From assembly GCA_964487455.1 (NCBI GenBank), contig CAZARE010000179.1:1-5512 (forward strand): a DNA stretch of 5,512 nt. The letters are read 5' to 3'. The translations under genes and the position numbers were made by a program. Source of the DNA: DASWJZ01 sp964487455. GTDB lineage: Bacteria; Pseudomonadota; Alphaproteobacteria; Rhizobiales; Afifellaceae. Of the stretch, positions 1-5,512 are shown in pieces; position 1 is the first letter of the stretch; every line of letters starts with the position of its first letter. The notes under the pieces are model-generated. The model saw only the letters and a list, made by a program, of their open reading frames with translations, was not told the DNA's origin and searched no databases.

Positions 1-563
1 AGCTCATCGCCGATATCGGCATCATCGGCCTTCCCAATGCCGGCAAGTCGACGCTGCTTGCGCGGGTGACGGCGGCGAAGCCGAAGATCGCCGACTATCC
101 CTTCACCACCCTGACGCCAAGTCTTGGCGTCGTCCGCCACAAGGGCGCGGAGTTCGTGCTCGCCGACATTCCGGGCCTGATTGAGGGCGCGCATCGAGGC
201 GTCGGCATCGGCGACCGCTTCCTCGGGCATATCGAGCGCTGCCGCGTGCTTATCCATCTCGTCGACGCGGTCGGCGAAGATGCGTTGAAGGCCTACAAGA
301 TTATCCGCGGCGAGCTCGCCGCCTATCGCCACGGGCTGGACGCCAAGCCGGAGATCGTCACCTTGTCGCGCGCCGACATCGCCGACGCGGCTGCGATCGA
401 GACAGCGAAGGCAGCGCTGAAAGAGCATGCCGGTGTTGAGCCTCGTGTTGTCTCAGCCGCGACGGGTGAAGGCATCGATGCGCTGCTCGATGCCTGCCTT
501 GCGCTGCTGCAGCGAACGGGCGAAGAGGAGGAGGCGCCCGATACGCGCTGGAGAACGACGTGA
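1..563 (+). CDS. obgE: GTPase Obg (CgtA), C-terminal part, truncated by window edge
   Basis: The reading frame is open from the left edge (first full codon at base 3) to TGA at 561-563, giving 186 visible residues. The N-terminal glycine-rich Obg fold lies outside the window; whole family members are roughly 340 residues or longer. Visible G-domain motifs in order are the G1/P-loop GLPNAGKST (bases 27-53), switch I around DYPFTTL, G3 DIPGLIEGAHRG (bases 165-200), and the G5-like VVSAATGEG near bases 447-473. The G4 position reads S-R-A-D (366-377) instead of canonical N-K-x-D. The tail is short and acidic (GEEEEAPD). Obg proteins bind GTP/GDP with modest affinity, associate with the 50S ribosomal subunit and link ribosome maturation to stress and cell-cycle control; they act in the cytoplasm. 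The stop codon overlaps the proB start, so the two genes are co-transcribed and probably translationally coupled. Identification is secure; only the 5' end is missing. Confidence 0.96.
   Translation, partial: LIADIGIIGLPNAGKSTLLARVTAAKPKIADYPFTTLTPSLGVVRHKGAEFVLADIPGLIEGAHRGVGIGDRFLGHIERCRVLIHLVDAVGEDALKAYKIIRGELAAYRHGLDAKPEIVTLSRADIADAAAIETAKAALKEHAGVEPRVVSAATGEGIDALLDACLALLQRTGEEEEAPDTRWRTT
550..553 (+). promoter_or_regulatory. Shine-Dalgarno GGAG for proB inside the end of obgE
   Basis: GGAG lies six bases before the GTG at 560-562. It supports the GTG as the proB start although this start overlaps the obgE stop codon (GTGA, 560-563). The arrangement suggests ribosomes finishing obgE can reinitiate at proB. 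Confidence 0.7.
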
Positions 564-1690
564 GCAAGACGACCCTTGGCGCCCATCGCCGCATCGTGGT
601 GAAGGTTGGGTCGTCGCTCCTGGTCGACGCCGCCAGTGGGCGGCTCGACCGTGACTGGCTCGGCGCGCTCACAGACGACATCGCCGCGCTCGTCACCGAT
701 GATCGGCGCGTGCTGGTCGTCTCCTCCGGTGCGATCGCGCTTGGCCGCGGCGCGCTCGGTTTCGGTGCCGGCGTCCTCAAGCTGGAGGAGGCTCAGGCCG
801 CCGCCGCCGCCGGTCAGATCGCGCTCGCCGGAGCTTGGGCCGAGTGTCTGGAGGCGCGCGGCCTCAAGGCGGCGCAGATTCTTCTGACCCTCGGCGATAC
901 GGAGGAGCGGCGGCGCTACCTCAATGCACGCGCCACCTTCGCCACGCTCCTGAAGATAGGGGCGGTTCCCATCATCAACGAGAACGACACGGTGGCGACC
1001 ACCGAGATCCGCTACGGCGACAATGACCGGCTCGCGGCGCGCGTGGCGGCGATGGTGGGGGCAGACTGCCTGGTGCTTCTTTCCGACGTGGATGGGCTCT
1101 ATTCGGCGCCGCCGACGGTCCACCCGGATGCCGAGTTCATCGCGTTTGTGCCGACCATCACGCCTAACATCGAAGCGATGGCCGGCGCCACCGGCACCGA
1201 CCTCTCGCGCGGCGGCATGAAGACCAAGATCGAGGCGGGAAAGATCGCCACCGCCGCCGGCGCGGCGATGGTGATCGCCAGCGGTCGCGTGAGGCGCCCG
1301 CTCGCCGCCATCGATTCCGGCGCGCGCGCCACCTGGTTCGCCCCGCAGGCGACGCCGGCGAGCGCCCGCAAGGCGTGGATCGCGGGCCACCTGGAGCCGC
1401 GCGGCTCCGTTACAGTCGATCAGGGCGCCGCGGCGGCGCTGAAGGCCGGCAAGAGCCTCCTGCCGGCTGGGATCACCGCCGTGGCGGGAAGGTTCGCGCG
1501 CGGCGACGCCGTTTCGATCCTCGCGGCCGACGGCGCGGAGATCGGGCGCGGCCTCATCGCCTTCGATCTGGAGGATGCGAGGAGGATCGTCGGGAAGCGC
1601 TCTGGGGATATCGAGGCGATCCTCGGCTATCGGGGCCGCGCCGAGATGATCCACCGCGACGACATGGTGCTGCGCGAGGGACCTCCTTAG
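560..1690 (+). CDS. proB: Glutamate 5-kinase with C-terminal PUA domain
   Basis: ProB phosphorylates L-glutamate with ATP to gamma-glutamyl phosphate, the first committed step of proline synthesis, in the cytoplasm. The 376-residue length fits the two-domain family (E. coli about 367). The amino-acid kinase domain occupies roughly residues 10-260. It shows VVKVGSSLL (13-21), VSSGAIALG (54-62), the AAAGQIAL segment (82-89), YLNARATF (120-127), the strongly conserved VPIINENDTV (136-145), YGDNDRLAA (152-160), LLSDVDGLY (173-181) and GTDLSRGGMKTKIEAG (212-227), which covers glutamate and nucleotide binding. The PUA domain spans about residues 278-355, then a short tail. The GTG start at 560 is chosen because of GGAG six bases upstream and the 4-base overlap with obgE. 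Feedback inhibition by proline is typical of the family. The usual partner proA does not follow: a convergent gene starts 15 bases after the stop codon. No truncation or missing catalytic motif is visible. Confidence 0.97.
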   Translation: MSKTTLGAHRRIVVKVGSSLLVDAASGRLDRDWLGALTDDIAALVTDDRRVLVVSSGAIALGRGALGFGAGVLKLEEAQAAAAAGQIALAGAWAECLEARGLKAAQILLTLGDTEERRRYLNARATFATLLKIGAVPIINENDTVATTEIRYGDNDRLAARVAAMVGADCLVLLSDVDGLYSAPPTVHPDAEFIAFVPTITPNIEAMAGATGTDLSRGGMKTKIEAGKIATAAGAAMVIASGRVRRPLAAIDSGARATWFAPQATPASARKAWIAGHLEPRGSVTVDQGAAAALKAGKSLLPAGITAVAGRFARGDAVSILAADGAEIGRGLIAFDLEDARRIVGKRSGDIEAILGYRGRAEMIHRDDMVLREGPP

Positions 1691-1705
1691 CCGCCGGCGA
1701 TCGAC

Positions 1706-2917
1706 CTACGGGATCGCTTGCGCCTCCCAGGCCGTCGGTCGCAGCCGTCTCCACAGCTCGGCCGCCGCCGCGCCAAGACCCGCCGCGACCGCCAGGCCCG
1801 CTGCGATTCCTCCGATGATCGGAATAAGGCCCACCAGGCTTAGGACAACGGCGCCGGCGATCGTCCAGCCGACACGGCCCGCCGTCGCTATGGGGATGGA
1901 CCCGCGCAGCCACCCCCTGATGAGGAGACCGACGGAATAGCTCACGACCGCGAAGCCGAGCAGCAGCAGGACCAGGATCGTCACGGCCAGAGCGCCGCCA
2001 AGGGGAATCCCGAGGATCGACACGAGCAGCACCCCCGCGAGCACTATCGCGAGCAGGAGGATCACAACGCCGCGCCCGAGATTCGACCAGGGATGCGACT
2101 GGAGCCGGTCGGACGCATTTGTCATGAGGCCCGGGAGAGTGAGCTGGACCACCGCGACAAGCACAAGCATGGCGACCGCCCAGGACAACACAATGAGAAG
2201 GCCAATGCCGAGTATCGCGAGGCCTATGGAACGAAGATCGGGCATTTCCACCGAAACCTGTCTTATCTCTCCGGTGATTGTCGCGCCTTCGGCAATTTCC
2301 GGCTCAGCATCGCTGCGGTAGACTAGGTCGCCGTTGATGACGGCTCCGGAGCTGATCACGATCCGCCGGGCGAGCAGGTCGGCTTTGCCGCCGATCTCTC
2401 CATCAATGGTTATACGGCGTGCCGCGGCGCGCATGCCCCCGCCGACACGGCCCTCCATTTCGATCGTCTCGGCGGCTATGCGCGCATCGCCTCCCACGAA
2501 TCCGTTTGAGGAAATCCGCAGGGAGCGGGCGCCGGCGATGAGATCGTCCTCAATCGTACCGGCGATGTTGATGTTGGCGCCGGCGGCTATCATGTCCGTG
2601 ACCGAGCCGCCGCGCAGCTCGACATCATAGCCCGCGGCGATCGCATTCCGCGCCGTAGCGGCGTCGAAAATGACGTTGCGTCCGGCTGCGAACACGTCGT
2701 CGGAAACGTCGGCCCTTATGCGTACCGATTCCCCGGCGAGGAACTGAACGTCGGTATAAGTTCCTTCAAGAGTGACGGTGTCGGCGTCGGGCGACTGTCC
2801 CGAAGCGTTCGTGGCGGCGATCGCCGCCAGCAAAAAGCCGATGCCAAGAGCGATGAGGCGGTGGAACGTGGCGTGCTGCGCGACAGCGCCCCCAGAAGAC
2901 CGCTGGCAGGGTCCCAT
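1706..2917 (-). CDS. Bactofilin-like beta-helix repeat protein with signal peptide and C-terminal membrane domain
   Basis: This 403-residue protein begins with a signal peptide: a 20-residue n-region ending HR, a hydrophobic core (about 21-36), and a likely cleavage near ASG|QS (38-42). Residues about 53-218 hold about eight irregular repeats of 17-19 residues with the theme D-D-hydrophobic-hydrophobic-A-A-G followed by alternating beta-strand residues (for example DDVFAAGRNV, RNAIAAGYDV, DMIAAGANIN, DDLIAGARSL). This resembles the stacked beta-helix of bactofilins (polymer-forming cytoskeletal proteins). Residues about 230-385 are hydrophobic, with transmembrane candidates at 230-258, 283-303, 309-333 and 350-382; the last ends before a basic LWRRLRP stretch. 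The inferred topology puts the repeat domain in the periplasm, anchored by the C-terminal helices. Function is unknown; a structural or scaffold role in the envelope is inference. The ATG at 2917 is supported by AAGGAG seven bases upstream. The gene converges on proB with a 15-base gap and diverges from the reductase gene. Confidence 0.85.
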   Translation of the reverse strand: MGPCQRSSGGAVAQHATFHRLIALGIGFLLAAIAATNASGQSPDADTVTLEGTYTDVQFLAGESVRIRADVSDDVFAAGRNVIFDAATARNAIAAGYDVELRGGSVTDMIAAGANINIAGTIEDDLIAGARSLRISSNGFVGGDARIAAETIEMEGRVGGGMRAAARRITIDGEIGGKADLLARRIVISSGAVINGDLVYRSDAEPEIAEGATITGEIRQVSVEMPDLRSIGLAILGIGLLIVLSWAVAMLVLVAVVQLTLPGLMTNASDRLQSHPWSNLGRGVVILLLAIVLAGVLLVSILGIPLGGALAVTILVLLLLGFAVVSYSVGLLIRGWLRGSIPIATAGRVGWTIAGAVVLSLVGLIPIIGGIAAGLAVAAGLGAAAAELWRRLRPTAWEAQAIP

Positions 2918-2924
2918 CGATGCG

Positions 2925-2930
2925 CTCCTT
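2925..2930 (-). promoter_or_regulatory. Shine-Dalgarno AAGGAG for the beta-helix membrane protein
   Basis: On the minus strand AAGGAG sits seven bases before the ATG at 2917. This near-perfect site fixes the start even though the resulting signal peptide has a rather long n-region (20 residues). Confidence 0.75.
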
Positions 2931-3003
2931 GCGTTCGGTGCGGCGAGCTTCAGATAGCCGATTCATGCGGCGCCCCCAAGCCGCTGGCCTTGCGGTAAAT
3001 CAA

Positions 3004-3036
3004 GCCGCCGGAGCGGGCGCGCTCACCGCTGGCGGC
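3004..3036. repeat. Imperfect inverted repeat (hairpin) in the divergent promoter region
   Basis: The left arm GCCGCC (3004-3009) plus AGCGG (3012-3016) pairs with CCGCT (3026-3030) plus GGCGGC (3031-3036). This gives 11 G/C-rich pairs interrupted by a two-base bulge (GG, 3010-3011), around a nine-base loop. No T-run follows on either strand, and no gene ends here, so a terminator role is unlikely. An operator or mRNA leader structure is possible. In such GC-rich DNA, chance is also possible. Confidence 0.5.
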
Positions 3037-3118
3037 GTAAAGCAGCGTGGCCTGAGCATGCCGATGAATCACGGAACGCTGACATGACCTTAAGAGCCCA
3101 TTCCTCTAAGGGTGCCGA

Positions 3119-4093
3119 ATGGGAATTATGATCGACGGCACCTACCATGTCGACGAGCCGCCTCTGTCGCTGCATTCGGCGGATGGCGAGTTCCGCCGTG
3201 CGCCGAGCGTTGTGCGCAACTGGGTGACGCCGGACGGCGAGCCGGGACCGACAGGGGAGGGCGGCTTCGCCGCCGAACCTGGCCGTTACCACCTCTATGT
3301 CGCGTGGAACTGTCCTTGGGCGCATCGGACGCTGCTGGCGCGCCGTCTCAAAGAGCTTGAGGGGGCGATCGACGTATCAATTGCGTGCCCCAAGCGCACC
3401 GACCAGGGATGGATTTTTGACGGCGGCGAGTACGCCGACAAGCTCTTCGGCTTCGCTGCCCTCCACGAGATCTACGCGTGCGGCGTCAAGGATTACACCG
3501 GGCGCGCTACCGTTCCGGTTCTTTGGGACAAGAAAAGCGGTCGAGCGGTCAGCAACGAATCCGCCGATATCGTGCGGATGTTCGACAGCGCTTTCGCCGG
3601 AGCCGGGGCCGGCGGGCCAGAGCTTCGCCCGCCCGAACTCGCCGACGCCATCGATGCGTGGAACGAGCGCATCTACAACACCGTCAACAACGGGGTCTAT
3701 CGCGCCGGGTTCGCACGCACCCAGGAAGCGTACGACAAGGCTGTCTACGAGGTGTTCGAGACGCTTGACGCGATCGACGCGGAGCTTGCCGGCTCTCGTT
3801 ACCTGACGGGCGACCGCTTCACCGAGGCGGACCTTCGCCTCTTTCCGACCCTTGCCCGTTTCGACGTCGCCTACCACTACGCCTTCAAGTGCAATCTGCG
3901 GCGGCTCTGCGATTACGCGCATTTATGGCCTTACGCCCGCGAGATCTACCAGATGCCAGGAGTGGCCAAGACAGTGACGCTCGATATCTACAAGCGCGGC
4001 TACCATTCGCTCTCCGAGTTGCGTAATCCCCTCGGCATCGTGCCCGCGGGACCGGCCGGCATCGACTGGGCGGAGCCGCACGGACGCGGCTGA
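3119..4093 (+). CDS. yqjG: S-glutathionyl-hydroquinone reductase (YqjG-type, Xi-class glutathione transferase)
   Basis: The enzyme uses glutathione to remove the glutathionyl group from glutathionyl-(chloro)hydroquinones, giving free hydroquinone and GSSG. It acts in the cytoplasm and is tied to quinone and aromatic detoxification. The 324-residue length matches the family. The N-terminal thioredoxin fold carries the Xi-class signature WNCPWAHR (63-70), with the presumed catalytic Cys65, then GWIFDGG (97-103), YTGRATVPVLWDKKSG (126-141) and the glutathione-contacting SNESADI (145-151). The all-helical C-terminal domain begins around 170 and includes YNTVNNGVYRAGFA (186-199), LTGDRFTEADLRLFPTL (229-245), and conserved late tyrosines in AYHYAFKCN (251-259) and IYKRGYHSL (290-298). 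The ATG at 3119 is chosen because family members start M-G-x-x-(I/V)-D-G and because AAGGG precedes it; ATG at 3128 would lack a good ribosome site. The gene is monocistronic by context. The symbol is by homology to E. coli yqjG; the substrate here is not shown by sequence. Confidence 0.95.
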   Translation: MGIMIDGTYHVDEPPLSLHSADGEFRRAPSVVRNWVTPDGEPGPTGEGGFAAEPGRYHLYVAWNCPWAHRTLLARRLKELEGAIDVSIACPKRTDQGWIFDGGEYADKLFGFAALHEIYACGVKDYTGRATVPVLWDKKSGRAVSNESADIVRMFDSAFAGAGAGGPELRPPELADAIDAWNERIYNTVNNGVYRAGFARTQEAYDKAVYEVFETLDAIDAELAGSRYLTGDRFTEADLRLFPTLARFDVAYHYAFKCNLRRLCDYAHLWPYAREIYQMPGVAKTVTLDIYKRGYHSLSELRNPLGIVPAGPAGIDWAEPHGRG

Positions 4094-4102
4094 TCCTGAA
4101 GG

Positions 4103-4136
4103 AGCTGGCCGCTTATGGGGAACGGCCGGGCCGGCT
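4103..4136. terminator. Possible hairpin between convergent genes
   Basis: AGCTGGCC (4103-4110) can pair with GGCCGGCT (4129-4136), eight pairs with one G-T wobble, around an 18-base loop. It lies between the stops of the reductase gene (4093) and the convergent 168-residue gene (4140). There is no T-run, so it is at best a weak intrinsic terminator or a stem that protects transcript ends. Confidence 0.25.
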
Positions 4137-4139
4137 GGC

Positions 4140-4646
4140 TTAACCGCGGAATAGGGCGCGGCGAACGGCGGCGAGTGCTCCATGAGCGATGGAGGCGCGC
4201 ATGCCGATCTGGGTACGCTCGGTGTCCGCGAGAGGCTGCTCGGAATCTGCGACAGCTTTCTCGTCGCTCGCTGCGCCGTTGCCGTTGGGGCGGGCACCAG
4301 GCGTCTGGCCGGCAGCAAACTCGCCCAGCTCGGTTTCGCTGGCCGTCGAGAGCTCCTCCTCACTGGGTAGCGCCGCGTTTTCTTCCCGTGCCGCCGCGAC
4401 GCGAGACATCGGCGCCGCGCCGCCATCGCGGATCAAGCCTACCATTCCTGCGGCGCTGACGATCGCCTCCGCAATCATGTCCCCGGACATCCCCGCCCCG
4501 GGAAATCGCGCTGCGAGCTCCTTGCCGCGGGCGACGGTGTCGATCGTCTCCCCCGCGACGACGCGCGAGACCACGCGAGAGATTTCGAGCGACAGCTCTG
4601 CCTGTGGCGCGGGACGCTTCTCAGCAGCCTCGAACGTGTCTTCCAT
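4140..4646 (-). CDS. Hypothetical acidic protein with low-complexity middle, family not recognised
   Basis: I do not recognise this 168-residue protein. It is judged real because its codons are rich in G/C at the third position in this frame, and it occupies a gap between two clear genes. Residues about 15-75 look helical and ordered: a segment with SRVVSRVVAGETIDTVA (23-39), then ELAARFPGAGMSGDMIAEAI (43-62) and AAGMVGLIRDGG (65-76). Residues about 85-147 are rich in Ala, Glu, Gly, Pro and Ser and probably disordered. The C-terminus (148-168) is a basic, possibly amphipathic helix ending RRALFRG. There is no signal peptide, membrane segment or catalytic motif. The ribosome site before the ATG at 4646 is weak (GGATAGG lies just upstream), so the start is less certain. 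It lies 78 bases downstream of the methionine-synthase-like gene on the same strand and may share its transcript. A helix-turn-helix-like N-terminal part is conceivable but unproven. Confidence 0.65.
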   Translation of the reverse strand: MEDTFEAAEKRPAPQAELSLEISRVVSRVVAGETIDTVARGKELAARFPGAGMSGDMIAEAIVSAAGMVGLIRDGGAAPMSRVAAAREENAALPSEEELSTASETELGEFAAGQTPGARPNGNGAASDEKAVADSEQPLADTERTQIGMRASIAHGALAAVRRALFRG

Positions 4647-4724
4647 AGCCTATCCGCCACATGCCCCGAGCGGCCCATATCGCCGGCAAATCCGGGCGAA
4701 ACGGTGGCCGCGCTCTCATCCGCG

Positions 4725-5512
4725 CTAGGTCTCGCCCCACGTCTCCTCGGCGATCTCCACGATCAATGCGAGCTTTTTCCACTGCGCCTCTTCGGTCAGC
4801 ATATTGCCTTCCTCGGTCGAGGCGAAGCCGCATTGCGGGCTGAGGCAGCATTGGTCGAGCGCCACATACTTCGTCGCCTCGTCGATCCGCCGCTTGATGT
4901 CGTCCTTCTTCTCCAATTCGCCGCTCTTCGACGTGACGAGCCCGAGCACGACACGCTTCTTGCCCTTCGGCAGGAAGCGCAAAGGCTCGAAGCCGCCGGC
5001 TCGGTCGGTATCGTACTCGAGGAAGTAGCCGTCGTAGTTCACTTCGCCGAGCAGCATCTCCGCCACCGGTTCGTAGCCGCCTTCCGATATCCATGAGGAG
5101 CGGAAGTTGCCGCGGCAAAGGTGCGTGGTGACCACCATATCCGCCGGCTTCTCGGCCAGCGCGTAGTTGATGACGCGCGCAAACGTCTGGGGCAGCTTGT
5201 CCACGTCCCAGCCGCGCTCGCGCGCTTTCCGCCGTTCGTCCTCCGAGCAGAGATAGGCCCAAACGGTGTCGTCGAGTTGCAGGTAACGGCAGCCGGCGTC
5301 GTAGAAGGCCTTGACGACCTTGCGATAGGCCCTGGCGAGGTCGTCATAGAACACGTCGAGGTCGGGATAGACCTTTTTGCCGATGTCTTGCCGGGAGCCT
5401 CGAAAATGCAGCACGGCCGGCGCCGGCACCGTCATCTTCGCCGTGCGCGCGGTGTTGGCCTTCAGGAACTTGAAGTGCTCGATGAATTTTTGGTCGGTGA
5501 AATCGACCTTGC
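4725..5512 (-). CDS. Cobalamin-independent methionine-synthase-like protein (MetE catalytic-core type), 5' end beyond window
   Basis: The frame is open from the right edge (first full codon at 5510) to TAG at 4725-4727, giving 261 visible residues. An internal ATG at 5435 is not the start, because the 25 preceding residues (with FTDQKFIEHFKFLK) match the family. These are single-domain MetE_C-like proteins of roughly 370 residues, so about the first third is missing. Counting from that ATG, visible features are VLHFRG (8-13), YLQLDDTVWAYL (51-62) with the acidic pair of the active site, THLCRGN (104-110), YFLEYDTDRAGGFEPL (137-152) and LSPQCGF (199-204). His105, Cys107, Glu140 and Cys202 correspond by pattern to the zinc ligands of MetE (His, Cys, Glu, Cys), so thiol activation for methyl transfer to homocysteine or a related thiol is expected in the cytoplasm. 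The methyl donor cannot be read from sequence; the group includes YxjG/YxjH-like and core-MetE enzymes that need not use polyglutamyl folate. Confidence 0.9.
   Translation of the reverse strand, partial: KVDFTDQKFIEHFKFLKANTARTAKMTVPAPAVLHFRGSRQDIGKKVYPDLDVFYDDLARAYRKVVKAFYDAGCRYLQLDDTVWAYLCSEDERRKARERGWDVDKLPQTFARVINYALAEKPADMVVTTHLCRGNFRSSWISEGGYEPVAEMLLGEVNYDGYFLEYDTDRAGGFEPLRFLPKGKKRVVLGLVTSKSGELEKKDDIKRRIDEATKYVALDQCCLSPQCGFASTEEGNMLTEEAQWKKLALIVEIAEETWGET

Larger units (their letters stand above)
2918..3118. promoter_or_regulatory. Divergent intergenic region, presumed to hold both promoters
   Basis: This 201-base stretch separates two genes transcribed away from each other, so it should contain promoters for both. 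No strong sigma-70 hexamer pair is visible. The best minus-strand candidate is weak: TTGGGG (plus-strand 2974-2979) and TATCTG (2951-2956) with a 17-base spacer, three of six matches each. For the + strand, CTGACA (3079-3084) resembles a -35 box but lacks a suitable -10 box. The first gene on the + side has only a modest ribosome site, AAGGG at 3109-3113 before the ATG at 3119. The most conspicuous element is the hairpin at 3004-3036. Confidence 0.45.

Noticed and set aside
323..1654. 443-residue open frame on the minus strand across obgE and proB
   Set aside because: It is antisense to two confidently identified genes. Its translation is Arg/Gly/Ala-rich with no recognisable domain, as expected when high-GC genes are read on the opposite strand.
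2766..2966. Small minus-strand open frame overlapping the start of the beta-helix gene
   Set aside because: It overlaps the signal peptide region of a gene with a near-perfect ribosome site, and its Arg-rich sequence has no feature of its own.
3073..3098. GGAAC (3073-3077) as a possible EcfG general-stress promoter -35 element before the reductase gene
   Set aside because: No CGTT-like -10 element occurs at the expected 16-17 base spacing, so the match is only five bases and likely chance.
3377..3922. 181-residue open frame on the minus strand inside the reductase gene
   Set aside because: The + strand frame carries all family motifs. The antisense frame shows no family signature and is explained by the absence of stop codons opposite high-GC codons.
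4189..4728. 179-residue + strand open frame opposite the 168-residue gene
   Set aside because: Its Ser/Ala/Pro-rich low-complexity translation and lack of a ribosome site favour the minus-strand frame, which has an ordered-looking helical part and lies in line with the upstream minus-strand gene. It remains the main alternative for this stretch.
4621..5262. 213-residue minus-strand open frame overlapping the MetE-like gene
   Set aside because: It is a shifted frame of the MetE-like coding sequence, rich in Arg and without motifs. The correct frame holds the zinc-ligand pattern without interruption.
5411..5435. ATG at 5435 as the start of the MetE-like gene
   Set aside because: The frame continues upstream to the window edge with family-like residues, and starting here would remove a third of the conserved fold.

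Overview
The window looks like chromosome from an alphaproteobacterium, probably Hyphomicrobiales/Rhizobiales-like. The reasons are high GC with strong G/C bias at third codon positions, the obgE-proB order, and the sequence style of the methionine-synthase-like and glutathionyl-hydroquinone reductase proteins. The genus cannot be named from the sequence alone. I see no tRNA, rRNA, CRISPR array, insertion sequence or phage gene, and codon use appears uniform, so nothing marks a transferred island.

Layout: (1) The left edge holds the 3' part of obgE (GTPase domain) on the + strand. It is translationally coupled by a 4-base overlap (GTGA) to a complete proB, glutamate 5-kinase with a PUA domain. 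(2) A complete minus-strand gene meets proB tail to tail with only 15 bases between stop codons. It encodes an exported or membrane protein with a signal peptide, about eight short bactofilin-like beta-helix repeats and a hydrophobic C-terminal membrane region. (3) A 201-base divergent intergenic region carries a strong imperfect hairpin. (4) A complete + strand gene for an S-glutathionyl-hydroquinone reductase (YqjG/Xi-class GST) follows. (5) After a 46-base convergent gap come two minus-strand genes: an unrecognised 168-residue acidic, partly low-complexity protein and, upstream of it, a cobalamin-independent methionine-synthase-like protein. The second gene runs off the right edge, and the two may be co-transcribed.

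How the genes fit together: obgE-proB is a housekeeping pair (ribosome/stress GTPase and the first step of proline synthesis). The usual next gene, proA, is absent here and replaced by the convergent envelope gene. The reductase recycles glutathionylated quinones, and the MetE-like enzyme belongs to methyl-transfer/methionine metabolism. No shared pathway links the two halves. I do not see convincing evidence of a new multi-gene system. The best leads are the bactofilin-like membrane protein, the orphan gene beside the MetE-like gene, the degenerate G4 motif of Obg and the intergenic hairpin.
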